64,000 nt of DNA from Bosea sp. BIWAKO-01 (GCF_001748145.1 NZ_BCQA01000001.1:6288501-6352500), one strand, 5' to 3'; counted from the first letter of the stretch, positions 13,436 through 22,108 are shown. The notes: a model not told the origin generated them from the sequence alone. Numbers and translations: made by a program.

Positions 13436-13792
13436 TCAGGGCCGCGGGACGATGCTGATCAACACCGGGATCAGGAAGCCGAATGCGAAGGCTGCCGACA
13501 GGCAGATCAGGCGCATCCTGCGGATGAAGACTGAGGTATCGCGGATCATCCGACCTGCATCCTTGGCGCCGTGCTCGAAGGCCAGAGCGACGCAGGCCAG
13601 CAGCAATGCCGCCGACAGGCCATGGAGCGAGACAGCGAAGCCATCCGGCAGGAGGCGCAGCATGGCCGAGGCCATGAGGATGATGGCCCCGACCAGGGCA
13701 CCTGCGGCGATCAGCACGGGAACGCGTGCAAGGATCGAGGCCCTGACGTCCCGGGTGATGGATTGAGGGGCAAACGTGGTGTGAAGGGACAT
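13436..13792 (-). CDS. Small membrane protein, hypothetical
   Basis: A 118-residue protein with hydrophobic spans at about 25-50 (PVLIAAGALVGAIILMASAM), 53-75 and 95-115, and a basic loop (RMIRDTSVFIRRMR) before the last span. The frame is open up to 13978, but the ATG at 13792 has GGAAGG about 10 nt upstream and starts a sensible cytoplasmic N-terminus. No family recognised. A 28-bp stretch of this gene (near 13681) resembles 16286-16313 downstream of the AccD paralogue. Confidence 0.6.
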   Translation of the reverse strand: MSLHTTFAPQSITRDVRASILARVPVLIAAGALVGAIILMASAMLRLLPDGFAVSLHGLSAALLLACVALAFEHGAKDAGRMIRDTSVFIRRMRLICLSAAFAFGFLIPVLISIVPRP

Positions 13793-14049
13793 CGGACCGA
13801 GCCTTCCGGGGTTTCGCTGGGATTGTTCCCCCTTCCCGCGCTCGCTTGCATGCGCTTGATCACACAAGCTCCTGAGCCAGCACCGGCCGGCGAACCCGAG
13901 GAGGTCCAGAGGCCAGCATTCCCGACGGGACTTGCCTGACCGGACCTCTTGCCTGACCGGACCGCCTGACTTCGACACTCGGCCGCGAGCAGCCGCAGCC
14001 GAACGGCCCCGGACAGTTCAAGCTCGATCCATTTGGAAAACCCGGTCGT

Positions 14050-14547
14050 TCAGGGCTGCGCGGCCAGTGCCTTGGCTATCGCCTGCGCAATCCAGTCCTG
14101 GGGGGTCAGACCCGCCGCCCGCGCCCTGGCGCTGACCGCGTCGACGACGTCGGGCAACAGCGGCACGTCGAGAATGATGCGGTCCGCCATCTCGATGGCG
14201 TAGACCGCACGCGTCGCCTGCAGGCTGAAACTCCGCAGCCGGGCGGTCTTCTGCGCGTCGGTCAGCGCCGTGTCCTTGGCCAGCAGGGCGCAATAGGCTC
14301 CGATCAGATTGTCGATGATCAAGGTCTTGCTCAGGCCCTGGCTGCGCAATGTGTCGACGGCGGCGTTGAGCGAGGCGGGGTGGTCGAGCGGATCGGAGAC
14401 CGGCAGGAGCGCGGTGATGTCCTTGACCCCGGCCGGCGTATCGGCGGTCGGCCGCCCGCCGCACTCGAAGCCGGCGGCCCAGGCGCCCGGGCCGATCAGC
14501 AGGGTCGACAGTGACAGCGCAGACAGCAGGCGCGATGCGGTTCGCAT
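14050..14547 (-). CDS. Exported hypothetical protein next to cytochrome c
   Basis: A 165-residue protein with a signal peptide (MRTASRLLSALSLSTLLIGPGAWAAG). The mature part is mostly helical and has two cysteines (FECGG near the mature N-terminus and AYCALLA in the middle) that could pair. The ATG at 14547 has a strong GAGGAGGA upstream; the longer frame to 14634 overlaps the neighbouring gene. It lies 61 bp downstream of the cytochrome c gene on the same strand, so the two are probably co-transcribed and may act together in the periplasm. No family recognised with certainty. Confidence 0.7.
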   Translation of the reverse strand: MRTASRLLSALSLSTLLIGPGAWAAGFECGGRPTADTPAGVKDITALLPVSDPLDHPASLNAAVDTLRSQGLSKTLIIDNLIGAYCALLAKDTALTDAQKTARLRSFSLQATRAVYAIEMADRIILDVPLLPDVVDAVSARARAAGLTPQDWIAQAIAKALAAQP

Positions 14548-14608
14548 GATGGTCCTCCTCAAATGCGGTCTGGCCCGAGCCGGTGCCGGCCGCCACGGAA
14601 CCTGGCGC

Positions 14609-15106
14609 TCATTGCGCCTTCTCATAGGTGGCATATTGCTCCTCCGTCATGGTCGGCAGCTTCTGCACAAAGGCGACGACGGCCCGCAGGTCGTCATCAC
14701 TATGCGTGTCCGCGAAGGACGGCATGCCGGTCATCCGCACCCCGTTCTTGACGATCCAGAAGATCTCGGCGGCGTTCCAGCGCTGGATCGTGTCCGGCAG
14801 GAAGGGCGGCTCCGGATTGAGGCCCTTGCCGATATCGGTCGGGTCCTTCCCCGGGGCGCCGTGACAGTAGACGCAGGTCTCGTTGTAGAGACGGAAACCC
14901 CGGGCAATGTCCGTGGACGGCGCCGGCGCCGGCACCTTGGCCGCCTGGCGGGCCACCGACTGGCGCATGGCGGTCTGCAGGAGGAAGAACACCGGAGCGC
15001 TGTGCGGCTCGCGGGCGGCGATATTGACGACACCGCTGAAGACGAGGGCGAGGCCGGCGACGGCCAGGACGATGAAGGCTGAGACGAAACCCGCGATGAA
15101 TCGCAT
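14609..15106 (-). CDS. Membrane-anchored c-type cytochrome
   Basis: A 165-residue mono-heme cytochrome c. An uncleaved-looking N-terminal helix (residues 4-26) is followed by the heme attachment motif CVYCH (Cys78, Cys81, His82) and a Met axial-ligand candidate in GMPSF (Met128), with DDDLRAVVAFVQKLP as the final class I helix. It probably shuttles electrons in the periplasm. The start at 15106 has GGAGGG close upstream. It pairs with the exported protein gene at 14050-14547. The redox partner is unknown; no oxidase or dehydrogenase is nearby. Confidence 0.88.
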   Translation of the reverse strand: MRFIAGFVSAFIVLAVAGLALVFSGVVNIAAREPHSAPVFFLLQTAMRQSVARQAAKVPAPAPSTDIARGFRLYNETCVYCHGAPGKDPTDIGKGLNPEPPFLPDTIQRWNAAEIFWIVKNGVRMTGMPSFADTHSDDDLRAVVAFVQKLPTMTEEQYATYEKAQ

Positions 15107-15384
15107 GGCACCCTCCGGCGCGGGACGCGGCCCGGCCGGCGCTTCGCCGCCGGGCGGCCACTCTCCTGCGGCAGGTCCATGCTACCTGAACGAAGGGGGG
15201 TCGAACAGCGCCGGCCGCTTTGCGAGCCAGGACCGCGAGCCGGCTTTCGATGGCCGGCGGAAATCGCACCGCGCTTCAAGACGGAGCGCCAGATCGCCGC
15301 GAAGGCCGCAGCGTGGGCCGGTTGCATGGCATGTCGTTCGAGCCCATCTAGCGTCCGACCGACGCAGCGGAGTTACGAACGCCC

Positions 15385-16266
15385 ATGCGGGATTCACCGA
15401 CGAATTGGATTACCGCGGTGGTGCGGCCCAGGATCCGCACGCTCTTGCGGCGGGAAACCTCCGAAAAGCTCTGGATCAAATGCCCGGTAACCGGCCAGCT
15501 TGTCTTCCACAGGGATGTCGAAGCCAATTTGTGGGTGATCCCGGGCTCGGGTCACCATATGCGCATCACGGCAGCGCAACGCCTGGCGATCACACTCGAT
15601 CCCGGCTCTGAGGAGGATGTGCCCGTGCCGGAAGGGCCGGTCGATCCGCTGCGCTTCCGCGACACGAAACGCTATGTCGACCGCCTCAAGGAGGCGAGAA
15701 CGAAGACCGGTCTGCAGGACGCGGTCAAGGTGGTCCGCGGCAGGCTTGAGGGCATGCCCGTCACGGTGGCGGTCCAGGACTTCCATTTCATGGGCGGCGC
15801 GCATGGCATGGCGGCCGGCGAAGCCGTCATCACCGCCGTGGAAGCCGCGATTTCGCACCACACGCCCTTGATCCTGTTTGCGAGCGGCGGCGGGATGCGC
15901 ATGCAGGAAGGCGTGCTGGCATTGATGCAGATGCCGCGCACGACCGTCGCCCGGCGGCGCTTGGCGAAGGCGAAATTGCCGTATCTCGTCGTGCTGACGG
16001 ACCCGACGACGGGCGGTATCTCGGCGTCCTATGCGATGCTGGGTGATGTGCATCTCGCGGAGCCTGGCGCCCTCATCGGCTTCGCCGGACCGCGCGTCAT
16101 CGAGCAGACGATCCGTCAAAAGCTGCCGGAGGGCTTCCAGAAGGCCGAGTATCTCAAGGAGCACGGCATGGTCGATATCGTCGTGCCCAGAGCCGAGATG
16201 CGCGCGACCCTCGCGCGGCTCTGCGGCTTGCTGACCCGCGAACCGCCAAGACCCCGTCCTGAATGA
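15385..16266 (+). CDS. accD: Acetyl-CoA carboxylase carboxyltransferase beta-like protein (AccD paralogue)
   Basis: A 293-residue homologue of the beta subunit of acetyl-CoA carboxyltransferase, which moves the carboxyl group from biotin to acetyl-CoA. The order of landmarks is that of alphaproteobacterial Acc[13 protein letters not shown] at the start, [16 protein letters not shown], then [30 protein letters not shown]-like [17 protein letters not shown] and [21 protein letters not shown]. Zinc-ribbon cysteines are absent, as in other members from this class. Two normally constant glycine loops differ: GGSLG is GGAHG and SGGARM is GGGMRM. The usual neighbours (trpA, folC) are missing. It is therefore probably a second, diverged copy rather than the housekeeping gene. 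The gene symbol is by homology only. Confidence 0.8.
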   Translation: MRDSPTNWITAVVRPRIRTLLRRETSEKLWIKCPVTGQLVFHRDVEANLWVIPGSGHHMRITAAQRLAITLDPGSEEDVPVPEGPVDPLRFRDTKRYVDRLKEARTKTGLQDAVKVVRGRLEGMPVTVAVQDFHFMGGAHGMAAGEAVITAVEAAISHHTPLILFASGGGMRMQEGVLALMQMPRTTVARRRLAKAKLPYLVVLTDPTTGGISASYAMLGDVHLAEPGALIGFAGPRVIEQTIRQKLPEGFQKAEYLKEHGMVDIVVPRAEMRATLARLCGLLTREPPRPRPE

Positions 16267-16757
16267 GCAAAATCCCGCCCTGAATGAGATGATGGCCCCG
16301 ATCAAGGCCCCTGCGGCCCGCGCCGACGTCGCGGACGTCGGCTTTCGGGAATTCTGATCGGGGCGCCGGCCCAAGGGCACCATTGGCCCGTTCCTGACCT
16401 CGGAGGAAGTCTCGTTCAGGTCGTCCCGTTTGGCGGGAGGCGGCGGGTGGTCCGTTGCGCACCGCTGGCGCGCATCCCGCGCCTTGCTGGCCGGGCCCCG
16501 GACAATTTCGGCACCAGGACCGACACGCAACAAGCGACCCGCGCGGCGAGCCGCTCCCGCTGCGCCGGGGCGCTCACTGTGTCGATGCGGGGCGTGATCT
16601 CGCTCTTCCCTGGGGAAAGCCGACCCCGACGCAGTCATCGCGGCAGCAACCAAAGCGCAACTGGCGTGGAAGTCAATCCACTAAGTGCGGGTGGAATCAT
16701 CCGACTTAGGTCTTCGCAGGCATTAATAATCGACCGCCTAAAGTAAGCTCTGTAAAA
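16267..16757. other. Intergenic stretch without a convincing gene
   Basis: About 490 bp between the AccD paralogue and the promoter region of the Gly-rich protein gene. CCTGAATGAG occurs twice in tandem at the AccD stop (16258-16286). It is followed by a stretch resembling 28 bp of the small membrane protein gene at 13436-13792. The rest shows no gene with a ribosome site. Base composition falls sharply after about 16730. Confidence 0.5.
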
Positions 16758-16788
16758 TTGACAACGAAAACTGCGCGCGCATTATCGT
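16758..16788 (+). promoter_or_regulatory. Possible sigma70-type promoter of the Gly/His-rich protein gene
   Basis: A perfect TTGACA at 16758-16763 is followed after 18-19 bp by TTATCG/TATCGT. The spacing is slightly long and the -10 match is weak, but the element lies in the first A+T-rich DNA upstream of the gene at 16883. Confidence 0.25.
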
Positions 16789-16812
16789 AAGCATCAGACT
16801 GCTTGGCTTACG
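16786..16812. promoter_or_regulatory. Perfect 7-bp inverted repeat in the leader of the Gly/His-rich protein gene
   Basis: CGTAAGC (16786-16792) and GCTTACG (16806-16812) are exact inverse complements separated by 13 bp. They lie between the candidate promoter and the ATG at 16883. This could be a regulator site or a 5' UTR hairpin. Confidence 0.35.
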
Positions 16813-16882
16813 TAGCTGGCTATAACATATCTAAATCCTTTTTATGACTGCAAGTAACCTGCTGAAAAGAGGTTGTTTCGTC

Positions 16883-18382
16883 ATGCATTACTTAAATTCT
16901 AACCTTATTGCGGTCGGCTTTCTTGTGACGACGTCAACATTGGCGTATTCGCAAGCATCGACCGCCAGTTCCTGGCCAGAATACCATGAAGGTTTTGCAG
17001 TCAACGGCTCGCCGACGCCGCAACCCTACCCCTCCTGCGAACGCAAGCTCGTGAGGAGCCAATGGCTTTGGGAATGCGACCCTGCCCGGCGGAACGGGCG
17101 TGGTGGACCAGCAACAACGGCAGCGATTGGTCGTTGGACGAGCGGCTCCGTCGAGAGCTCTGGGTTCGGTCAGAGCGATGCCGGCGCGGTACGATACTAC
17201 AGCGCCATGAGCGCGAATGGCCGCCCGACGCGCGCACCCAGCCGCCATTGCATCATTCAGCAGTATGACGGCGACCGTCTGTGGGTCTGCCCACCACGCG
17301 CTACCGCGTCTATCGGCGCCGGCGCATCGTCCGTTCAGGGCTTCGCGGGCGGCAACGTCCTGTACTATGCGGCCGTTTCTCCTGATGGCCGGCCGACCCG
17401 TGCGCCCAATGCAGCGTGTTACCTGACGCAGCGGGGTGGCAGTCAAGTCTGGACCTGCCCGCCGACCACGACAGGCGCCATTTCTTCAGGGACCTCAGAC
17501 CGCTCCGGCGGCGGCGAGGGAAATTCGAGTTCCAACGCCGCCGGCGCAAGTGCCAGCGCGAATAACGGCGGCGGAGGGGCCGCATCCTCGTCCGGCGCCG
17601 GCGGTAATGGCAACTCGGTTGGCGGCGGCTCCGTTGGAGGCACGGGCGGAGGTTCCGGTGGCGGTTCGGGCGGCGGCTCCGTCGGAGGCACCGGTGGAGG
17701 CTCCGGTGGCGGCTCCGGTGGCGGCTCCGTCGGAGGCACGGGCGGAGGTTCCGGTGGCGGCTCGGGCGGCGGTTCCGGTGGCGGCTCAGGCGGAGGTTCC
17801 GGTGGCGGCTCAGGCGGAGGTTCGGGCGGAGGCACGGGCGGAGGTTCGGGCGGGAACGGCGGCGGCCAAGGCGGCGGCTATGGCGGTGGCAACGGCGGTG
17901 GCCATGGTGGTAACGGCGGCGGCCATGGCGGCGGCAACGGCGGTGGTCATGGTGGCAACGGCGGCGGCCATGGCGGCGGCAACGGCGGTGGCCACGGGGG
18001 CAACGGCGGTGGCCATGGCGGCAACGGCGGTGGTCATGGTGGCAACGGCGGCGACCATGGCGGCGGCAACGGCGGTGGCCATGGCGGCGGCAACGGCGGT
18101 GGCCATGGTGGCAATGGCGGCGGCAACGGCGGCGGCCATGGCGGCGGCAACGGCGGTGGCCATGGCGGCGGTAACGGCGGTGGCCATGGTGGCAATGGCG
18201 GCGGCAACGGCGGTGGCCATGGCGGCAACGGCGGCGGCCATGGCGGCGGCAACGGCGGAGGCCATGGTGGCAATGGCGGTGGCCATGGCGGCAGCAACGG
18301 CGGTGGCTATGGCGGCGGTAACGGCGGCGGCCATGGTGGCAGCGGCGGTGGCAACACCGGGGGCACAGGCAGCGGCCGGTAA
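16883..18382 (+). CDS. Secreted Gly/His-rich repeat protein with three Cys-pair modules
   Basis: A 499-residue exported protein of unrecognised family. A signal peptide (MHYLNSNLIAVGFLVTTSTLAYSQA) precedes a roughly 175-residue head. The head holds three related modules, each with a G-x-P-T-x-x-P segment, then a cysteine, 9-13 residues, Trp, one residue and a second cysteine followed by D/P-P (for example CIIQQYDGDRLWVCPP and CYLTQRGGSQVWTCPP). From about residue 205 the chain is Ser/Gly-rich. It then becomes almost pure repeat, first (GGGS)n with VGGTGGGS blocks, then about 150 residues of GGGHGGN/GGGNGGGH. The many histidines suggest metal binding or a structural surface layer; that is inference. 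The ATG at 16883 is preferred to 16844 because AGAGG precedes it and it begins the signal peptide. A strong terminator follows the stop. Confidence 0.75.
   Translation: MHYLNSNLIAVGFLVTTSTLAYSQASTASSWPEYHEGFAVNGSPTPQPYPSCERKLVRSQWLWECDPARRNGRGGPATTAAIGRWTSGSVESSGFGQSDAGAVRYYSAMSANGRPTRAPSRHCIIQQYDGDRLWVCPPRATASIGAGASSVQGFAGGNVLYYAAVSPDGRPTRAPNAACYLTQRGGSQVWTCPPTTTGAISSGTSDRSGGGEGNSSSNAAGASASANNGGGGAASSSGAGGNGNSVGGGSVGGTGGGSGGGSGGGSVGGTGGGSGGGSGGGSVGGTGGGSGGGSGGGSGGGSGGGSGGGSGGGSGGGTGGGSGGNGGGQGGGYGGGNGGGHGGNGGGHGGGNGGGHGGNGGGHGGGNGGGHGGNGGGHGGNGGGHGGNGGDHGGGNGGGHGGGNGGGHGGNGGGNGGGHGGGNGGGHGGGNGGGHGGNGGGNGGGHGGNGGGHGGGNGGGHGGNGGGHGGSNGGGYGGGNGGGHGGSGGGNTGGTGSGR
17620..18370 (+). repeat. Low-complexity coding repeat (GGC/GGT-rich, Gly-Ser then Gly-His-Asn units)
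   Basis: DNA-level tandem repetition inside the Gly/His-rich protein gene. The first block (17620-17850) repeats GGCGGTTCC-type 12-mers. The second (17860-18350) repeats GGTGGCCATGGCGGC-type 15-24-mers encoding GGHGG and GGNGG. Copies vary mainly at third positions. Such tracts are prone to length change by recombination. Confidence 0.85.
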
Positions 18383-18416
18383 CCGCAGGTGTATTCTGTA
18401 GATCCGAAGCGCGACG

Positions 18417-18441
18417 CGCCCCGGGTCACTCCGGGGCGTTT
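18417..18441 (+). terminator. Rho-independent terminator after the Gly/His-rich protein gene
   Basis: A perfect 8-bp stem CGCCCCGG/CCGGGGCG (18417-18424 and 18431-18438) with a 6-nt loop is followed by TTTGCT, 35 bp after the stop codon. Confidence 0.75.
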
Positions 18442-18584
18442 GCTGTCTCGGCCCCTCACGCCATCGCGGCATGATCGACCTCGATCGAGGCCCATCGCCC
18501 GCAAGCGAACAGTCCCGCCGGATCTGCTTGAAGCCCGGTCTCGACCCATTGCGCGTCTCTTCGACCGCGTGCCATTGCATCGTC

Positions 18585-18965
18585 ATGACGCTGGCGCGTG
18601 CAAAGCAATGGGCGCGACATCTCAAGCGCGACGTCGTCGCGCTATGGATAGCGGCTCGCGATCCGCGAACGCCGTGGCATGCGAAAGCCCTGGCCGCCGC
18701 TGTCGCGGCCTACGCCTTGAGCCCAATCGATCTCATTCCTGATTTTATTCCGATACTTGGCTATCTCGATGACTTGCTGATCGTCCCCGCGGGTATCGCA
18801 CTGGCGGTTCGTCTCATCCCATCGGACCTCATGGCTGAATTCAGGAGGGAGGCCGAGCAACACGCAGCTCGTCCACGCAGCGTGATGGCCGCCTCGATCA
18901 TCGTCTTCGTTTGGCTGCTGGCTCTGGCTGCGGTTGCCTTCTGGGTGCTTCGGCAGGTCCGCTGA
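18585..18965 (+). CDS. YkvA family protein (DUF1232)
   Basis: A 126-residue protein with the DUF1232 signature: WHAKALAAAVAAYALSPIDLIPDFIPILGYLDD, in which the SPIDLIPD motif sits at the end of a helix, then a second helix (LLIVPAGIALAVRLIP). It ends in a hydrophobic C-terminal span (about 103-122) and a short basic tail. The function of this family is not known. The open frame begins at 18471, but the ATG at 18585 starts the domain. The ribosome site is weak, so the start is moderately sure. It is a single gene. Confidence 0.85.
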   Translation: MTLARAKQWARHLKRDVVALWIAARDPRTPWHAKALAAAVAAYALSPIDLIPDFIPILGYLDDLLIVPAGIALAVRLIPSDLMAEFRREAEQHAARPRSVMAASIIVFVWLLALAAVAFWVLRQVR

Positions 18966-19269
18966 CACACCCGACCCAGCCCTTGCGCTCTCTCGGCTGC
19001 TCGCCGTCAGCCATGCTCCATGGGCGCAATCTGTCTCACCGCCCCAAAGCGGACCTGACCCGCCCGGCCCTTTTGGCGGTGGGGATGTCCCCTTTCCTCC
19101 AAGCTGATTGAAAGGCGCTCCCTAGGCGCGGAGTTGGCTCATTCCTGACCTTCGGCGCTGCGCTGTTGTTCGTCGATCGCCTTAAAGTTGCACTTACTAA
19201 ACTTCTTAGCGCGACCGAAAGGCAGGATTTGGTAGCACGCCCGACTGAAACCGCGAGAAAGCAACCAGC

Positions 19270-19596
19270 ATGCACCGCACTTGGGCGATTTCCGTCGTCG
19301 CGTTCAGCTTCTTCACCGCCACGATGCAGGCCCAAGCCCAAGCGAAGCGCGACATCACGCTGGATTTGATCGGCGGCGCCCTCGGCGGAGGAATCGCCGG
19401 TGTCGCTGGCGTCTTGACGCGAGCCGCCATCGACGATGCGATGCGGCAGCCGAGCTACGGCACTCGGTTGCAAGGCAGTGCGTCGGCCTCGCCGACCTAT
19501 TCCTATTCCTTCCCTAGCCAAGGCCGCTCAGGCGTCCTCTACAACCAGCCGTGCTCTGGCTTCGATCCAAGCACCGGGGGGCTGCTGCCGTGCTAG
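19270..19596 (+). CDS. Small exported protein, hypothetical
   Basis: A 108-residue protein with a clear signal peptide (MHRTWAISVVAFSFFTATMQAQAQA). This is followed by a glycine-rich hydrophobic stretch (LDLIGGALGGGIAGVAGVLTRAAIDD) resembling a glycine-zipper, and a Ser/Tyr/Pro-rich tail with two cysteines (NQPCSGFDP...LLPC). GAGAAAGC lies upstream of the ATG. No family recognised. The glycine-zipper-like segment suggests association with the outer membrane, as an inference. Confidence 0.6.
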   Translation: MHRTWAISVVAFSFFTATMQAQAQAKRDITLDLIGGALGGGIAGVAGVLTRAAIDDAMRQPSYGTRLQGSASASPTYSYSFPSQGRSGVLYNQPCSGFDPSTGGLLPC

Positions 19597-19802
19597 ATCG
19601 CAACCAGCCGGTCGATTTGGCGAGGCATCGACGGCATCGTCTGGTGTGAAGCCTCGGATCAAGGGTGTACGCGCCGATCCAACATTCCGGTCGATCGAAT
19701 GTAAGATTTGGCATCCACCTGCGACCGCCCCTCCGGCTCGCGGAACGTCGCCGGGGGCTTGCCCACTAGCAGACACTCAGAAGGTCGCAGGAGGGTGGCG
19801 AG

Positions 19803-20096
19803 TTGGAACGAAAGTGTCGGAGCCGTTTGGTGCAAGCAGTACGATTTTGGATAGCTACCCTGGTCTGGTCGATGCTGGGTATGCCGAGTGCTTACCTGCT
19901 CTGGCACACTTATGAGACTGGCTTCATTTGGTCGACGGGTCGACATACTGGTGGTGGGTGGATCGACGGCCAATCGAGCGCCGGTAGGTTCTACAACACA
20001 GTAGCCACTCACGTTGCCATAGTTGCATTGGTATATGGCGGGATGATCCACATCATCATTAAGCGGCTAAATAAAGCCAAGGATAAAAGCGGCTAA
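19803..20096 (+). CDS. Small two-span membrane protein with TTG start, hypothetical
   Basis: A 97-residue protein with hydrophobic spans at about 13-34 and 66-87, an intervening Gly/Ser/His-rich loop (YETGFIWSTGRHTGGGWIDG), and a basic C-terminus (KRLNKAKDKSG). The start is TTG at 19803, supported by AGGAGGGTGG 6-12 nt upstream; no ATG gives the first helix. Codon use is less G+C-biased than its neighbours, especially after 19980. No family recognised. Confidence 0.6.
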   Translation: MERKCRSRLVQAVRFWIATLVWSMLGMPSAYLLWHTYETGFIWSTGRHTGGGWIDGQSSAGRFYNTVATHVAIVALVYGGMIHIIIKRLNKAKDKSG

Positions 20097-20301
20097 GCGG
20101 GTAGTAGCTATACTCCCATCAGAGGCGTGCCCCTTTCCCGATCGGCGTCTGCCGGAGCGCCCTGCGATTCATGCAAAGTTGCCCTGCGCTGCACAATTGA
20201 CGCCCCCGTTGGCACATGCCTTGCTGACCGGGCGAGCGGAAAAAAACGTTTCAACCGCCGCGGGGACGACTGACTGATTTTGCACAAATGGGGGCTTTTT
20301 C

Positions 20302-22089
20302 ATGAACGAACGAAACGTGCGACGGCTGATCGCGGATGTGAAGGACGGAGCGCTTTCGCGGCGCTCGTTCATCCAGAAGATGATGGCCGTCGGCGTTGCG
20401 GCACCCATCGCGAGCCAGATGCTGGTCTGGCACGGTGTAGCGATGACGCAGACGCCCGACGACTACAAGCCGACCAAGGCCGGCGGCGGTGGCGCACTGA
20501 AGATCCTGTTCTGGCAGGCCGCGACGCTGCTGAACCCGCATTTCGCCAGCGGCACCAAGGATCAGGAAGCCTCGCGCGTGTTCTACGAGCCGCTCGCCGG
20601 CTGGGATCCCGAGGGCAATCTCGTGCCCTTCCTCGCCGCGGAAATTCCGAGCCGGGCGAATGGCGGTCTCTCCGCCGACGGCCTGACGGTGACCTGGAAG
20701 CTCAAGCGTGACGTCAAATGGCATGATGGCAAGCCGTTCACCGCCGATGACGTCGTCTTCACCTGGGAATATGCCGCCGATCCGGCGACCGCCGCCTACA
20801 CGATCGGCGCCTACAAGGATCTCAAGGTCGAGAAGCTCGACGACCACACGGTCAGGGTCATCTTCACCGCGCCCCAGCCTTTCTGGGCCGATGCCTTCGT
20901 CGGCACCGTGGGCATGATCATCCCGAAACATCTCTTCGGCGCGTACAAGGGCGCGACGTCGCGCGAGGCGCCGACGAACCTGAAACCGGTCGGCACCGGC
21001 GCCTATAGGTTCGTCGACTTCAAGCCGGGCGACATCCTGCAATGCGAACGCAACCCCAATTACCACATCGCCAACCAGCCGCATTTCGACACGCTCGAGG
21101 TCAAGGGCGGTGGTGACGCGGTCTCGGCGGCGCGTGCCGTGCTGCAGACCGGCGAATTCGATTATGCCTGGAACATGCAGGTCGAGGACGAGATCCTCAA
21201 GCGCATGGAAGCCGGCGGACGCGGTAGGGTTGTGACCTCCCCCACCGGCGGCATCGAATTCATCACCCTGAACACCACGGATCCGTGGACCGAAATCGAT
21301 GGCGAGCGCTCGCACGCCAAATCCAGGCACCCGACGCTCTCCGACCCGGCGGTGCGCCAGGCGATCAACCTGCTGATCGACCGCGACTCGATCCAGAAGT
21401 TCATCTATGGCCGCGGCGGCATCGCGACGGCGAGCTTCGTCAACGCGCCCAGGCAGTTCAAGTCGGAGAAGCTGAAATACGAATTCAGCGTCGACAAGGC
21501 CAACAAGATCCTCGACGACGCAGGCTGGGAGCGCGGCAGCGACGGCATTCGCGCCAAGGACGGCAAGAAGCTGAAATACGTCTTCCAGACTTCGACCAAC
21601 GCGCCGCGCCAGAAGACCCAGGCCATCATCAAGCAGGCCTGCCAGCGCGCCGGCATCGATCTCGAGCTGAAATCGGTGACGGGTTCGGTGTTCTTCTCCA
21701 CGGACGTCGCCAACCCCGACACCTACACGAAGCTGTACTGCGACATCCAGATGCACACATCCTCGCAGCCGCAGCCCGACCCGGAGCGCTTCCTCAATCA
21801 GCTGGTGTCCTGGGAAGTCGCTGCCAAGGAGAACAAGTGGCTGGGCCGCAACATCTCGCGCTACACCGACCCGGCTGCCGACGAGGCCTACAAGGCGGCG
21901 CAGAAGGAACTCGATCCCGTCACGCGCGCCGCGCTGCTGATCAAGGTCAATGAGATCTTCTGCGAGGCCAACGTCATCCTGCCGTTGCTTTCGCGCACCC
22001 GGGTCGCGGCGGCGAGCAACAGCCTGACGCCCAAGAGCAGCGGCTGGGACAATGATCTGTGGCGCCTGAACAGCTGGTATCGCAGCTGA
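20302..22089 (+). CDS. ABC transporter substrate-binding protein, peptide type (SBP_bac_5)
   Basis: A 595-residue periplasmic peptide-binding protein. The N-terminus (RRLIADVKDGALSRRSFIQKMMAVGVAAPIASQML) is a Tat-type signal with SRRSFIQ. The body has the family pattern VTWKLKRDVKWHDGKPFTADDVVFTWEYA and the PVGTGAYRFVDFKPGD segment. The ATG at 20302 follows GGGGGC. No permease or ATPase genes follow: the next 270 bp hold only an inverted repeat and then a gene fragment on the other strand. It is a second orphan binding protein in the window, not closely related to the one at 7-1587. The substrate is unknown. Confidence 0.92.
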   Translation: MNERNVRRLIADVKDGALSRRSFIQKMMAVGVAAPIASQMLVWHGVAMTQTPDDYKPTKAGGGGALKILFWQAATLLNPHFASGTKDQEASRVFYEPLAGWDPEGNLVPFLAAEIPSRANGGLSADGLTVTWKLKRDVKWHDGKPFTADDVVFTWEYAADPATAAYTIGAYKDLKVEKLDDHTVRVIFTAPQPFWADAFVGTVGMIIPKHLFGAYKGATSREAPTNLKPVGTGAYRFVDFKPGDILQCERNPNYHIANQPHFDTLEVKGGGDAVSAARAVLQTGEFDYAWNMQVEDEILKRMEAGGRGRVVTSPTGGIEFITLNTTDPWTEIDGERSHAKSRHPTLSDPAVRQAINLLIDRDSIQKFIYGRGGIATASFVNAPRQFKSEKLKYEFSVDKANKILDDAGWERGSDGIRAKDGKKLKYVFQTSTNAPRQKTQAIIKQACQRAGIDLELKSVTGSVFFSTDVANPDTYTKLYCDIQMHTSSQPQPDPERFLNQLVSWEVAAKENKWLGRNISRYTDPAADEAYKAAQKELDPVTRAALLIKVNEIFCEANVILPLLSRTRVAAASNSLTPKSSGWDNDLWRLNSWYRS

Positions 22090-22108
22090 CGAGGTCGTTC
22101 CCGCGTGA

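Noticed and set aside
15475..15560. Missing zinc-ribbon cysteines in the AccD paralogue as a novelty
   Set aside because: Alphaproteobacterial AccD proteins generally have WIK-x-P-x-TG and VIP-x-SGHHM in place of the cysteine pairs, so the loss is normal for this group.
17620..18370. CRISPR-like array
   Set aside because: The repeats are short, uninterrupted and in frame with a coding sequence; there are no unique spacers of constant length.
17436..18401. Ala/Met/Val repeat proteins in other frames of the Gly-rich gene
   Set aside because: Frame-shifted readings of GGC/GGT repeats; only the frame with signal peptide and cysteines makes sense.
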